From Sphingomonas sp. EC-HK361 (GTDB taxonomy: Bacteria > Pseudomonadota > Alphaproteobacteria > Sphingomonadales > Sphingomonadaceae): DNA of 64,000 bases. A program made the translations under genes and the position numbers. Below, piece after piece: positions 17,819-26,841 of the stretch (the first letter of the stretch is position 1; every line of letters begins with the position of its first letter). The notes beneath the pieces were generated by a model. The model searched no databases, was not told the origin of the DNA, and was given only the letters and a program-made list of their open reading frames with translations. The DNA is taken from assembly GCF_902498785.1 (NCBI RefSeq), contig NZ_LR701494.1:434001-498000 (forward strand), in the 5' to 3' direction.

Positions 17819-18040
17819 TCACCCGCAGCAGCCCGCCACAGTCCCGTTTGCTTTCGCTTCCTGGATCGGAGGGCATGGGACATCGCCAAATGAGCAGAAC
17901 ACGCAGCAGTCGCCAGCCAGGGGCCGCAGCACCACCGCGCAATGCCGGCAATCATAGAAGAATTGGCAGGCGTTGGTGGGCATCCTTTCGGTGGCCACCC
18001 CGCCGCATTTGGGACAGGTCAGGGTTGAGGTGAGCTGCAT
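17819..18040 (-). CDS. GDCCVxC-domain small zinc-ribbon protein
   Basis: The 73-residue cysteine-rich protein carries CPKCGG, CRHC and the diagnostic GDCCVFCSFGDVPCPPIQ, ending in CCG. Proteins with this GDCCVxC domain are known neighbours of mercury and other metal resistance genes, but their biochemical function is not established. The ATG at 18040 overlaps the merT stop as ATGA, so the two are translationally coupled. With at least ten cysteines it could act as a cytosolic thiol buffer or metal relay; this is inference. Confidence 0.85.
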   Translation of the reverse strand: MQLTSTLTCPKCGGVATERMPTNACQFFYDCRHCAVVLRPLAGDCCVFCSFGDVPCPPIQEAKANGTVAGCCG

Positions 18041-18456
18041 CAGGAAAGCGCGTTCATCAGCGGCGCTTCTAGGAGGTCCCAGGCGAACGCGATAAGCGTC
18101 AGAACCGTTCCAATCGCGAGCAGGATAGGTGTCGCGCGCGAGGGCAGCGGCATTGTGCAGGACCGGTCCCCAGCACAGGACCTCCGCCGCTGCGCGTAGG
18201 CCCACCACCCAGCAGCCAAGCCGATGAGGGAGGTCGCCGTTAGCGGCCACCGTAGTGGTATCAGCGCGGCGAAGTTGCTGGACAGGCCCGCCCCCAGGCC
18301 GAGCGCCGCGAGTGCGAGGGGCAGGACGCAGCATGACGCCGCAGCTAGAACAGCGGCTAAGCTCGCAAGCGCGCCGAGGGCGGATAGCCCCGTGTCGGCG
18401 CGACGTCGTGACGTTGGTGCGCCTAGGGGTTCACGCGGGATGGTCTCTTGGTTCAT
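18040..18456 (-). CDS. merT: Mercuric transport protein MerT
   Basis: The 138-residue inner-membrane protein has about three helices. The Cys-Cys pair in helix 1 (C42-C43 in AASCCVLPLA) and the second pair in the cytosolic loop (C94 and C100, RRSCAGDRSC) are the Hg(II)-handling cysteines of MerT. It is transcribed from a MerR operator shared with the divergent merR gene and is coupled to the GDCCVxC gene. No merP or merA is present in the window, so imported Hg(II) would need another sink. The protein is slightly longer than typical MerT because of an N-terminal polar extension. Confidence 0.85.
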   Translation of the reverse strand: MNQETIPREPLGAPTSRRRADTGLSALGALASLAAVLAAASCCVLPLALAALGLGAGLSSNFAALIPLRWPLTATSLIGLAAGWWAYAQRRRSCAGDRSCTMPLPSRATPILLAIGTVLTLIAFAWDLLEAPLMNALS

Positions 18457-18480
18457 CTATCGCCTCTAGCGGGTTAGCCC

Positions 18481-18511
18481 GTTATGCATCCTGTAGTGAC
18501 TACAGGAGCAA
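18481..18511 (-). promoter_or_regulatory. MerR operator and promoter of merT
   Basis: Read leftward, TTGCTC and CATAAC are separated by 19 bp. Within the spacer is a perfect dyad, CCTGTAG-TGA-CTACAGG on the plus strand (18490-18506), centred where MerR dimers bind. It lies between merT and the divergent merR, so MerR should control both directions. Confidence 0.82.
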
Positions 18512-18518
18512 GCAATAT

Positions 18519-18935
18519 ATGCGCGTTGAGGAAAGCATCACGATCGGCGAGCTGTCTCGCCGGACTGGCGTGAATATCGAGACGATCCGGTACTTCGAGC
18601 GCGTTGGTGTTCTCGCAACGCCACCCCGCACAAGCGGCGGGCGGCGGGTATATGGGACCGGTCACGTCCGCGCACTTGGGTTCGTCCGTCGCGCGCGCGA
18701 ACTCGGCTTCTCCCCGGCCGAGGTGCGCGCGATCCTGTCTCTTGGCGGTTCTGCGCAGGCGTCATGCAGTGAGGTCCGCGAGATCGCGGCTCACCATCTA
18801 GAGCGTGTGCGCGCTAAGATGGAGGATCTGGCGCAACTAGAAAGCCTGCTGGCTGCGACCATCGACCGTTGCGAAGGCGACGGGGCGGCGAGGTGCGCCG
18901 TGATCGACTTGCTGAACCAACATTCGACTGCGTAG
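18519..18935 (+). CDS. merR: Mercury-type MerR regulator
   Basis: The 138-residue MerR-family protein has a winged-helix DNA-binding domain (NIETIRYFERVGVL) and a long dimerisation helix. Its cysteines at 83, 118 and 126 match the three Hg(II) ligands of Tn501 MerR (82, 117, 126) in number and spacing. The ATG at 18519 places the DNA-binding domain at the usual distance; any upstream start would read through the operator. It diverges from merT. Hg(II) response is well supported by the ligand set; other soft metals cannot be excluded. Confidence 0.9.
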   Translation: MRVEESITIGELSRRTGVNIETIRYFERVGVLATPPRTSGGRRVYGTGHVRALGFVRRARELGFSPAEVRAILSLGGSAQASCSEVREIAAHHLERVRAKMEDLAQLESLLAATIDRCEGDGAARCAVIDLLNQHSTA

Positions 18936-19008
18936 ATGTCGCATCGCACCCCGTACTCGCGCAAACGGTCGATAACGGAGCCGATCACCATCACCACGGC
19001 ACGCGGCC

Positions 19009-20256
19009 CTAGCCACCTATGTGGACGTTGCGCATCACGAAGCCGCTTTTCGGAAGCGCTGGCAGCCTGGCGAAATCGATGCTCAGGTCTTGGTCCGGTA
19101 CGTCATAGCGCATCGCGTTGACGAGGAGGTGTGCCGCCACCTTCATGATCGCGAGGACGATCCATTCGCCGGGACAGCGATGGCCGAGATAGTGATCGCC
19201 GCCGCCCTGCGGAATGAAGTTGAAGGAGTCTTCGTCCCAAGCCCTGAAACGCTCAGGGCGAAACTCCTGGGGGTCGGCCCAGGTCGCTGCGTCGTGATTG
19301 CTCCCATAAAGGTCTAGCACCACTTGACGCCCTTCCGGAAAGGCCATCCCCTCCCACTCGAAATCTTGGCTCGCGCGCGCCACCACAGCGGGAAAGAAGG
19401 GATAGAATCGGCGGACCTCTTGGACGAAGAGCTCGGCATAGTCCGGCTGCTGAACCAAGGCCGCCCTGATCCCTGAACAGGTTTGCAGCGCGTGGGCGAC
19501 GAAGGTGATGTACACTGCGATCGCGACGGTCGGGCGAAGGACATTTACCAGTTCGACCGCTGCGACGTGCGGCGAAAGAAGATCGTCGTGCCGGTCGCGA
19601 TGCCAGGCTATCGCGTAAGCCGCGGTCCCCGAGCCCGAGCCGATGCTCCCGGCCCGAATGCCTTCAATGATCCGCTTCGCCCATGCGTCGACGCGACGAC
19701 GGGCCAGCCGTGACCAAAGATGCCTTGGGCTCGCCGAGCCGGCGGCGTCGAACAGCGCCCGCAGCTCGCCCGCGCGGTTGCCGGCTTCATCGTCCGGAAG
19801 AGGAACTCCCGCCCAAGCGCATACCGCTCGCGTCAGCGGCTCATGCAACTCGTCATAGAAGACGATCTCTCCTTTGCGCGTCCAGCCCGGCACCGCCCTG
19901 CGCCACTCGGCCTCGAACAATTGCGCCAGCGCCCGCACGCGCTCTGGTGTCATCAGGCCCATGAACATCTGCTTGCGGTGCCGATGGGTCTCGCCGTCCA
20001 GACCCTGAACGCCGCCTTGGCCCAGCAGTGTCTTCTGAATAGCGACCGGCATGGCACCTTCGCGCTCGAAGCGGGTCGTATCGTAGAAGATTTCGGCGGC
20101 CTTGGCCCCCTTAAGGCAGTTGGTCTTTTTCAGCAGGAAACGGGATTCAAAAGCGTTTGCGCCTAGGCGCTGGCACTGCCTGGAGATGAACCGATAGGGA
20201 TCGGCGAGGAGAGAAAGGGTTTCGTCCGGGCCTTTCGTGTGTGGTGTCTTAGGCAT
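19009..20256 (-). CDS. CYP152B1: Cytochrome P450 fatty-acid alpha-hydroxylase, CYP152B1-like
   Basis: This soluble 415-residue P450 uses hydrogen peroxide to hydroxylate fatty acids. The heme ligand is C361 in PQGGGDHYLGHRCPGEW, the compact CYP152 form of the heme loop. Arg241-Pro242 replaces the usual acid-alcohol pair; in CYP152 this Arg binds the substrate carboxylate that helps activate peroxide. Length and both residue positions agree with P450-SPalpha of Sphingomonas paucimobilis, and the whole sequence looks the same from memory. No redox partner is needed or present. A possible AAGGAG site is rather far upstream of the ATG. It sits between merR and the DUF6118 remnant with no operon partner. 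Confidence 0.93.
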   Translation of the reverse strand: MPKTPHTKGPDETLSLLADPYRFISRQCQRLGANAFESRFLLKKTNCLKGAKAAEIFYDTTRFEREGAMPVAIQKTLLGQGGVQGLDGETHRHRKQMFMGLMTPERVRALAQLFEAEWRRAVPGWTRKGEIVFYDELHEPLTRAVCAWAGVPLPDDEAGNRAGELRALFDAAGSASPRHLWSRLARRRVDAWAKRIIEGIRAGSIGSGSGTAAYAIAWHRDRHDDLLSPHVAAVELVNVLRPTVAIAVYITFVAHALQTCSGIRAALVQQPDYAELFVQEVRRFYPFFPAVVARASQDFEWEGMAFPEGRQVVLDLYGSNHDAATWADPQEFRPERFRAWDEDSFNFIPQGGGDHYLGHRCPGEWIVLAIMKVAAHLLVNAMRYDVPDQDLSIDFARLPALPKSGFVMRNVHIGG

Positions 20257-20328
20257 GACCGGTCCGGTGATTGTTGGGTCTCCTTTGATTAACTCGGAGG
20301 AATATCACGGGTTGCAGGCTCACGACAG

Positions 20329-21033
20329 GTGACGAACGAGGACGATCAGGGCGGAGCAGGCGCGGCCGAGGCGTTCGAGGCCATGCGCGGCGAGCTGGCG
20401 CTGCGCCGTGGAGGGCTTGGCGGCCGAGCGCGGCGATCGACATACCCGACCATACCGAGACGCTTGGCGTGCTCCAGCAGAACGTGAACACGGCAGGCGA
20501 GAACGTCGCGCGCATCGGCCAATTCCTGAAAGCGGCCCCGGCGCTGGCGATGACGCCGGAGCAGATGGCGCAGCGCATCGCCGCGGCGGGCAGCGCCGCC
20601 CGGCGCGAGGATCAGGCGGCGCTCGCCAAGGCGGGCGAGGACAAGGCCCGCATCATGGCCGATCTTCGCGCCATCGCCGGGTCCGCATGGACACGCGCCG
20701 ACCAGAAGAATCGGCAGCTATGGTTTGCCCTGGGTGGGGTGGCGGCCGGCATCCTCGCATGGGCGATCGTGCCGGGCCTGGTCGCGCGCGAGATCGCACC
20801 GGCGAGCTGGCAATGGCCCGAGCGCATGGCGGCGCGGACGCTCGACTTGCCCCGCTGGGAAGCCGGGCAGCGTATGATCCAGAGCGCCAGTCCCACCGCG
20901 TTCCGCGCCATCGTCGGGGCCGACAGGATCGTGACGGCCAACCGCGCGGCGATCGAGGGGTGCGGCAAAGCCGCAGCGCGAAACGCGTGAAACGGTGCGA
21001 CGCACGATCACGCTCAAGTGGAGTAAAAGTTAG
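20329..21033 (+). pseudogene. Frameshifted DUF6118 family gene
   Basis: The protein is recognisable only by joining three or four frames. It starts at a GTG at 20329 (TNEDDQGGAGAAEAFEAMRG), shifts near 20410 (VEGLAAER) and again near 20437. It then reads through IDIPDHTETLGVLQQNV and a membrane helix to SWQWPERMAARTLDLPRWEAG. A last shift near 20980 gives RRTITLKWSKS and a stop at 21033. These are DUF6118 features, a family with one transmembrane helix common on alphaproteobacterial plasmids. The longest intact frame (20469-20990, 173 codons) could still be translated. Sequencing error is possible but three shifts favour decay. Confidence 0.75.
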
Positions 21034-21042
21034 CCGCGCAAG

Positions 21043-21426
21043 TTATTCAGCCAAGCGTTCGATGATCGGACAATCAGGCCGATCATCGCCATGACAGGCT
21101 TGGGCGAGCCCGGTAAGCGAGCGGCGCATGGCGTCCAAGACGCGGACCTTGCGGCCCAGTTCGGCAGCGCGGGCTTCCGCCAGCGTCTTCACTTCCGCGC
21201 TCGACCGATCGCGATCCGACCACAGCCCCAGCAGCGTGCGGATTTCCTCGATCGGGAACCCCAGGTCGCGCGCGTTGGCGATAAATCGCAGCCGATGAAC
21301 GTCAGCGTCGGCGTAGTCCCGGTAGTTCCCGCGCCGTGGCGGCGCGGGCACCAAACCAATCTTTTCATAGTGGCGGATCATGCGTTGGGAGACGCCGCTG
21401 GCGTCCGACGCCGCTCCGATGTTCAC
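21043..21426 (-). CDS. cueR: Cu(I)-responsive MerR-family regulator CueR
   Basis: The 127-residue activator has the metal loop [13 protein letters not shown], with C111 and C119 matching C112 and C120 of E. coli CueR, which coordinate one Cu(I) linearly. Three or more cysteines, as in Hg or Zn sensors, are absent. The N-terminal winged helix is [21 protein letters not shown]. Translation begins at a GTG whose last two bases overlap the copper ATPase stop (GTGA). Regulator and target are therefore cotranscribed, and the operator lies upstream of the ATPase gene. Confidence 0.92.
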   Translation of the reverse strand: MNIGAASDASGVSQRMIRHYEKIGLVPAPPRRGNYRDYADADVHRLRFIANARDLGFPIEEIRTLLGLWSDRDRSSAEVKTLAEARAAELGRKVRVLDAMRRSLTGLAQACHGDDRPDCPIIERLAE

Positions 21427-23897
21427 AGCTTTACCGCGTTGAGCCGCAGTGCGTTCAGGACCACGGTGAAGGACGAGAGCGCCATCGCTGCACCGGCCAG
21501 CATCGGCGACAGCAGGATACCGGCAACCGGGTAAAGCACGCCGGCCGCAACCGGCACGCCGATTCCGTTGAACAAGAACGAGAAGAACAGGTTTTGGCGG
21601 ATATTTCGCATCGTCGCGCGAGCGAGCTTGCGGGCGCGCACGATCGCCGAGAGATCGCCGCGCGTGAGCGTCATGCCGGCGCTTTCGATCGCCACGTCTG
21701 TTCCCGTTCCCATCGCCAAGCCGACATCCGCGGCGGCGAGCGCCGGGGCGTCGTTGATCCCATCGCCCGCCATTGCGACCCTTGCGCCGCTCGCTTTCAG
21801 CTCGCCGATGATACGCGCCTTGTCTTCCGGCAGCAGATCGGCGCGCACGTCATCAAGACCGCCCACGGCGCGCGCGACAGCATCGGCCGTCCCACGATTG
21901 TCGCCGGTGAGCATGACGACCCGCAGGCCCTCCTTGCGAAGCGCGGCAATAGCGTCGCGCGCCGATGCGCGCACCGGATCGGCGACTGCGAGCAGACCGG
22001 CGAGCGCCCCGTCGATCGCGACGAGGATGATGCCCGCGCCTTCGCCACGGTGACGATCGGCCGCGGCGTCGACCGGCTTGAGATCAGCGCCGATCCGGCT
22101 CATTTGCACCGCATTGCCAATCACGACCGAGCGGCCGCCCACCGTGGCGCTGACACCCAGCCCGGTTTGCGAGGCAAAGTCCGCGACTGTGCCGAGCTGC
22201 AATCCTCGTTCTTTGGCGGCAACGACGATTGCGTGCGCGAGCGGATGTTCGGATTGGCCTTCGACGGCCGCGGCAAGCGCGAGCATGTCGTTCTCTCCGA
22301 CCGCGCTGACCGTCTCGACCGCGATCAGCTTGGGCTTGCCTTCCGTGAGCGTACCCGTCTTGTCGATGACAAGGGTATCGACCTTTTCCAGCCCCTGTAA
22401 GGCTTCCGCGTTCTTCACCAGCACGCCGGCCTGAGCGCCGCGTCCCGTGCCGACCATGATCGACATGGGCGTGGCGAGCCCGAGCGCGCACGGGCAGGCG
22501 ATCACCAGCACTGCGATGGCGTTAAGCAGGGCATGGCCCATGCGCGGCTCAGGGCCGACCAGCGACCAAGTGATGAAGGTCGCAATCGAGATCAGCACGA
22601 CGAGCGGCACGAACCATCCTGAAACCCGATCGGCGACCGCCTGTATCGGGGCGCGGCTTCGCTGCGCTTCCGCGACCATGCGGACGATACGCGCGAGCAT
22701 CGTGTCCGAACCAACCGCGCGGGCTTCCATCACCAGGCTGCCCGTCCCGTTGACGGTGCCCCCGGTAACGATCGCCTCGACTTCCTTGAGGACCGGCGCG
22801 GGTTCGCCGGTGAGCATGGCTTCGTCGACCGACGAACGACCCTCGACCACGACGCCATCGACCGGGATGGCTTCACCGGGGCGGACCCGCAGCCGGTCAC
22901 CGGTTGCCACGTCGGCAAGCCCGACTTCTTCTTCAGAACCGTCAGGCTGCAAGCGTTGCGCCGTCTTGGGGGCGAGATCCATGAGAGCGCGGATCGCGCG
23001 CCCTGTCGCCGCCCTAGCGCGCAGTTCGAGCACTTGCCCGAGCAGCACCAGTGTCACCACGACGCCGGCCGCCTCGTAATAGACGGGAACCATGCTCCCA
23101 TGCGTGCGGAAGGTCGCTGGGAAGATGCCCGGCGCGAGCGTCGCGACCACGCTATAGAGGAAGGCGGCACCTACGCCGATCGCGATCAGTGTGAACATAT
23201 TGAGATGGCGGGTACGAAGCGATGTCCACCCCCGCTCGAAAAACGGCCAGCCCGCCCACAGCACGATCGGCGCGGTGAGTGCGAGCTGGACCCAAGGCGA
23301 GGCCGCAGGGCTAACCACATGCAGGCCTAACATTTCCGCGAACATCGAGACGACGAGCAGCGGGATCGTGAGCGCGCCCGCCACCCACAGTCGGCGCGTG
23401 AAGTCGACCAGCTCAGGGTTGGGAGTATCGTCGAGCGACGGTTCTTCGGGTTCGAGCGCCATGCCGCAGATTGGGCAAGTTCCCGGCCCTTCCTGGCGAA
23501 TTTGCGGGTGCATCGGGCACGTCCACATCGCCCCCGGCGTCGCCATCGGCTCCGGTTTCGGCTTATCGCTCAGATAGGCGTCAGGATTGGCGACAAACTT
23601 GCTCCGGCACCCTGCGCTACAGAAATGATAGGCATGACCAGCGTGCTCGGCATGGTGTGTCGTTTTTGCGGGATCGACCGTCATGCCGCACACCGCGTCG
23701 ATCACTGCTGCTGCGGCATCGTTGTCCTTACTGCCCGAGCAGCAGCCGCCCGCTTCGGTGTGATGATGTTCGTGCTCGATCTTTGCGGGAGCGGCCGAGC
23801 CGCCCCCGCAACAGGATGAGGGCGTGGAGACCGATTCAGGCGCAGGCTTCGAACAGCCGCAACCCCCGGCTTGGGAATGGGAATGAGGGTCGTTCAT
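21423..23897 (-). CDS. copA: Copper-exporting P1B-type ATPase with YHS and metal-binding N-terminus
   Basis: The 824-residue inner-membrane ATPase pumps Cu(I) out of the cytosol. Domains in order: a Cys/His-rich leader (CGCSK, SCCGGG, EHEHHH), a YHS domain (about 66-108, [12 protein letters not shown]), a heavy-metal-binding motif WTCPMHP with CPICGM (125-146), TGEP actuator (363-366), the CPC ion site ACPCALG (468-470), DKTGT phosphorylation site (512-516) and the [10 protein letters not shown] hinge. Classical CXXC HMA domains are absent. The ATG at 23897 follows an AAGGAG site and a CueR-type promoter. It is cotranscribed with cueR. Confidence 0.95.
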   Translation of the reverse strand: MNDPHSHSQAGGCGCSKPAPESVSTPSSCCGGGSAAPAKIEHEHHHTEAGGCCSGSKDNDAAAAVIDAVCGMTVDPAKTTHHAEHAGHAYHFCSAGCRSKFVANPDAYLSDKPKPEPMATPGAMWTCPMHPQIRQEGPGTCPICGMALEPEEPSLDDTPNPELVDFTRRLWVAGALTIPLLVVSMFAEMLGLHVVSPAASPWVQLALTAPIVLWAGWPFFERGWTSLRTRHLNMFTLIAIGVGAAFLYSVVATLAPGIFPATFRTHGSMVPVYYEAAGVVVTLVLLGQVLELRARAATGRAIRALMDLAPKTAQRLQPDGSEEEVGLADVATGDRLRVRPGEAIPVDGVVVEGRSSVDEAMLTGEPAPVLKEVEAIVTGGTVNGTGSLVMEARAVGSDTMLARIVRMVAEAQRSRAPIQAVADRVSGWFVPLVVLISIATFITWSLVGPEPRMGHALLNAIAVLVIACPCALGLATPMSIMVGTGRGAQAGVLVKNAEALQGLEKVDTLVIDKTGTLTEGKPKLIAVETVSAVGENDMLALAAAVEGQSEHPLAHAIVVAAKERGLQLGTVADFASQTGLGVSATVGGRSVVIGNAVQMSRIGADLKPVDAAADRHRGEGAGIILVAIDGALAGLLAVADPVRASARDAIAALRKEGLRVVMLTGDNRGTADAVARAVGGLDDVRADLLPEDKARIIGELKASGARVAMAGDGINDAPALAAADVGLAMGTGTDVAIESAGMTLTRGDLSAIVRARKLARATMRNIRQNLFFSFLFNGIGVPVAAGVLYPVAGILLSPMLAGAAMALSSFTVVLNALRLNAVKL

Positions 23898-23921
23898 GGC
23901 AAGACTCCTTCGACCCGAGAG

Positions 23922-23952
23922 CATGTAGGGTATGACACCGTGTTAGGGTCAA
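23922..23952 (-). promoter_or_regulatory. CueR-type promoter of the copper ATPase-cueR operon
   Basis: Read leftward, TTGACC and TACATG are separated by 19 bp containing the near-palindrome TAACACGGTGTCA. The spacing and position, 25 bases before the ATPase start, fit a promoter activated by a MerR-family protein, here CueR encoded by the next gene. Confidence 0.75.
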
Positions 23953-24111
23953 GGCCCTGTCGGCACCGCTGGCGTGTATGTTGAATCTACGCGCGGGAGC
24001 GGCGTTGCCCTCATATTGCGGGGGCCAGCTCTACACCCTCGACGCCATAAGGGCCGCAGCTTAGGTCTATTACTAGCTCGCCAAACGCGGGCCGGGGGCA
24101 ATCGGGGACAT

Positions 24112-25425
24112 ATGGCAGCGCAGATCGACAGTCTTTCTACTGGCACCGACCATGACGGCCTGGTGCGCCGCTTAATTGCCCGCTGGCGTGACGATCAGGG
24201 CGCGACCTATCGGAGCTGGTTTCTTTGGGACGAACGGTTGAAGAACTTCCGATCAATCCGGCGCGGCATCACCCAGGTTGTCGGCGAGATCGAGCGCGGC
24301 ACGTTCGGCGTCGCCTACCGCGGATCGTCGCTCGAAACCGTCGTCCATTCCGTCGCCGAGCAGCGGCAAATCTTCAAGGGCGCGGACCATGCGTTCCTCT
24401 GGAAGCCGAAGCTCCGCATCCCCGACATTTACGAGAGCCCCGACAATCAGCGCGCGTTCGGCCGCTTGCTCGACGCCTGTTCCTGTTGCGACACGGCCGA
24501 GGAGATCATCAGCCATATCCACGCGATCGACCGTTTGAAGATCAAGGGGCTGGGTCCGGCGGTCGCCAACCTCCTCTACTTCCTTCACCCGACGCTGGTG
24601 CCGCCCTTCAACACCGCAATCGTTAAGGGCTACAACGCGCTGACGGGGGCGAATGTGAAGCTCGGGAGCTGGGAGCATTTTCTGGCGATGCGGACCGGCA
24701 TCCTCGATCTCAACGACCGCTTCCGCGAGCTGCTATCGAATGATTTAGGCGCGATCGGCGGTCTGTTGTTCGACATCGGCTCCGATCGCTATCCGGCTCC
24801 GCCCCTCGACGTGAGCGGCGCGACGCTGGCGAGCTGGGGGCAGCGGCTTGAGGCGGCGCGCGAGGAAGCGCGCACGCTCAGCAAGGCCGCTCAGCGCGAG
24901 GGCGAGAACGAGCGCACCCATACCGAAATCCAGGCATGGCTTCGCGATCTAGGGTTGGCGCTCGGCTATGACGTATGGATCGCCGCGAACGACCGCAGCC
25001 GCGCCTTCGACGGATCACCCTTGGGCGCAGGATGCCTTGAGCGCCTGCCCGACACGATCGCGACGTCGAAGGGCGCTGACTCGATCCGGCTGATCGACGT
25101 GCTGTGGCTTGAGAAGGCCGGCGATCATGTCGCCGCGGCGTTCGAGGTGGAGCATTCGACCTCGATCTATTCGGGCATCGTCAGGATGCTCGACCTGGCC
25201 TTGAGCGGTGGCGACCTTCACGCGACCGCGGGGCTGTTCCTTGTCGCGCCCGACGCGCGCGAGACGGACGTTCGCGCGCAGTTGCAGCGGCCCGCGTTCA
25301 GCCGCGTAGCCGACCTCGACATATCCTACCTGCCCTATGGCGAGCTGGAGAAGAACCGGGAGGCCATCGCGCGGTTCGGATCGGGACTGAAAGCGATCAA
25401 GGCCGTTTCCAGCAAGCTCGCCTAG
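24112..25425 (+). CDS. Putative PD-(D/E)XK-like nuclease of unknown role
   Basis: A soluble 437-residue protein. The C-terminal part has SIRLIDVLWLEKAGDHVAAA then FEVEHSTSIYSGIVRMLDL, a D...ExE arrangement on adjacent strands typical of restriction-endonuclease-like folds. The N-terminal half is helical, includes KIKGLGPAVANLLYFLHP (a helix-hairpin-helix-like GxGPA turn), and ends in a coiled region near residues 270-300. No methyltransferase or other restriction partner adjoins it. It is divergent from the copper ATPase gene and starts behind a GGGGA site. The role could be restriction, repair or plasmid defence; I do not recognise a named family. Confidence 0.6.
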   Translation: MAAQIDSLSTGTDHDGLVRRLIARWRDDQGATYRSWFLWDERLKNFRSIRRGITQVVGEIERGTFGVAYRGSSLETVVHSVAEQRQIFKGADHAFLWKPKLRIPDIYESPDNQRAFGRLLDACSCCDTAEEIISHIHAIDRLKIKGLGPAVANLLYFLHPTLVPPFNTAIVKGYNALTGANVKLGSWEHFLAMRTGILDLNDRFRELLSNDLGAIGGLLFDIGSDRYPAPPLDVSGATLASWGQRLEAAREEARTLSKAAQREGENERTHTEIQAWLRDLGLALGYDVWIAANDRSRAFDGSPLGAGCLERLPDTIATSKGADSIRLIDVLWLEKAGDHVAAAFEVEHSTSIYSGIVRMLDLALSGGDLHATAGLFLVAPDARETDVRAQLQRPAFSRVADLDISYLPYGELEKNREAIARFGSGLKAIKAVSSKLA

Positions 25426-25438
25426 CCCGCTCCGCGCA

Positions 25439-25463
25439 AGGGATGATCCGGAGAGCCGCGTAT
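25439..25463 (+). promoter_or_regulatory. ECF-type promoter, copy A (before DUF4396 gene)
   Basis: AGGGAT, 13 bp, GCGTAT. It is one of six promoters in this window with the same two elements at identical spacing. The start codon lies 26 bases downstream of the -10 element. Confidence 0.75.
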
Positions 25464-25489
25464 CCTCTAGCATGTAGAGGAGTGCTGCC

Positions 25490-26374
25490 GTGACGATGCC
25501 ATCCCCGGCCCCCTGGCTCGACGCCGTGCTGATCGGGTGGTTCGTGCTGACCGCCCTTTCGGTCGCTTACGTCGCGTGGGATGCCTTCACCCGCAACCCC
25601 GAGCTGCGCGTGATGAAATGGGGGTGGCTGTTGGTCACGCTCTATGGTGGCCCGATCATGGCCGCGGCCTATGTCCTGTCCTGCCAGGAGCCGGCGAACG
25701 AGCGGCACGAGGATTTCGTTCGACCGCTCTGGAAGCAGGCGTTCGGCTCGGCCATCCATTGCATGGCGGGCGATGCAACCGGCGTCATCGCCGCAGCCGC
25801 GATCACCACGGCGCTCGGCCTGCCGATGTGGCAGGACGTGATCGCGGAATATGTGTTCGGCTTCGCGTTCGGACTGCTGATTTTCCAGGCGCTTTTCATG
25901 CGCGACATGGCGGGCGGTTCCTATTGGGGCGCGCTTCGCATGTCGTTCATCCCCGAATGGCTGTCGATGAATGCCGTCATGGCCGGCATGATCCCGACGA
26001 TGGTGGTGTTGATGAGCCGCGACATGGCCGCGATGCACGCCAGCTCGCTCCGCTTTTGGGGCGTCATGTCGCTGGCGACACTCGTCGGGTTCGCAGTCGC
26101 CTATCCGATCAACCTTTGGCTGGTTGGCGTGCGCTTGAAGCACGGCATGGGCACGGTGCGCGCGCTGGGGCATGGCGGACACGAAGTCGGCGCGGACCGG
26201 CAATCGGCCACGCCGATGCCGGACATGGGACACGACGCAATGGCAGGGATGAGCGGCATGGCGGCCGGCGCGCGCGTGACCGGACCTCAGATCGCCGCGA
26301 TGACAGTGTTGACGCTCATCATGCTTGGCGCGGGCATCATCATTGCGACGCTGTTCGGTCGGTGGGCCATGTAA
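25490..26374 (+). CDS. DUF4396 membrane protein
   Basis: The 294-residue inner-membrane protein has about seven helices. Helix cores include AVLIGWFVLTALSVAYVAWDAF and LMLGAGIIIATLFGRW. It carries the DUF4396 pattern AGDATGVIAAAAI and a loop rich in His and Met (about 233-258: GHGGHEV, MPDMGHDAMAGMSGM). Met/His-rich loops of this type bind Cu(I) in copper-handling proteins, so a copper role is plausible. The GTG at 25490 follows AGAGGAG at seven bases; an ATG at 25496 is possible. A promoter of the ECF family described here lies directly upstream. Exact function is unknown. Confidence 0.8.
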   Translation: MTMPSPAPWLDAVLIGWFVLTALSVAYVAWDAFTRNPELRVMKWGWLLVTLYGGPIMAAAYVLSCQEPANERHEDFVRPLWKQAFGSAIHCMAGDATGVIAAAAITTALGLPMWQDVIAEYVFGFAFGLLIFQALFMRDMAGGSYWGALRMSFIPEWLSMNAVMAGMIPTMVVLMSRDMAAMHASSLRFWGVMSLATLVGFAVAYPINLWLVGVRLKHGMGTVRALGHGGHEVGADRQSATPMPDMGHDAMAGMSGMAAGARVTGPQIAAMTVLTLIMLGAGIIIATLFGRWAM

Positions 26375-26402
26375 CTTGCCGCGAACGACGGAGATCGCGG
26401 CA

Positions 26403-26427
26403 AGGGGTGATCGCGCGGCGCGCGTAT
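26403..26427 (+). promoter_or_regulatory. ECF-type promoter, copy B (before Csp-like gene)
   Basis: AGGGGT, 13 bp, GCGTAT, ending 36 bases before the ATG at 26464. It matches the other five promoters in element sequence and spacing. Confidence 0.75.
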
Positions 26428-26463
26428 CTAGGAACAGGCGGGGGCTCATACGGAGATAATGCG

Positions 26464-26796
26464 ATGCACCAGATCGACCCCGGCATGAAGGCGTGCATGG
26501 ACGCCTGCCACGAATGCCATGTGACCTGTCTTCACATGGCGATGAACCATTGCCTCGAAATGGGCGGCCAGCACGCCGCGCCCGAGCATATGAAGATCAT
26601 GGCCGACTGCGCGCAAATTTGCGCGGTTGCGATCGACTTCATGGCGCGCAAGTCCGCCCACCATCAGCATATCTGCCGCGAGTGTGCCGAGATCTGCCGG
26701 GTTTGCGCAGCGAGCTGCGAGGCCCTGGGCGGCATGGAGGATTGCGTGGCAGCGTGCCGGAAGTGCGCCGATTCCTGCGATCGGATGGCGGCATAG
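26464..26796 (+). CDS. Four-helix-bundle copper-binding protein (Csp/DUF326-like)
   Basis: The 110-residue protein has cysteines spaced along four predicted helices: CMDACHECHVTCLHM, HCLEMGG, CAQICAV, HICRECAEICRVCAASC, CVAACRKCADSC. This pattern fits the Csp/DUF326 copper-storage family, where Cys residues line the bundle core and bind many Cu(I) ions. There is no signal peptide, so a cytosolic Csp3-like location is likely. It has its own ECF-type promoter and faces fliQ across a GC hairpin. Copper buffering inside the cell is well supported by family; the number of ions bound is not known here. Confidence 0.88.
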   Translation: MHQIDPGMKACMDACHECHVTCLHMAMNHCLEMGGQHAAPEHMKIMADCAQICAVAIDFMARKSAHHQHICRECAEICRVCAASCEALGGMEDCVAACRKCADSCDRMAA

Positions 26797-26804
26797 CGGG
26801 GCTT

Positions 26805-26828
26805 GCGCGGGCGGTCGCCCGCCCGCGC
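26805..26828. terminator. GC hairpin between convergent genes
   Basis: A perfect 10-bp stem (GCGCGGGCGG / CCGCCCGCGC) with a TCGC loop lies in the 45-bp gap between the Csp-like gene and fliQ, which converge. No long T tract follows on either side, so it may act as a bidirectional but weak terminator. Confidence 0.5.
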
Positions 26829-26841
26829 AGCTATCTGCATA

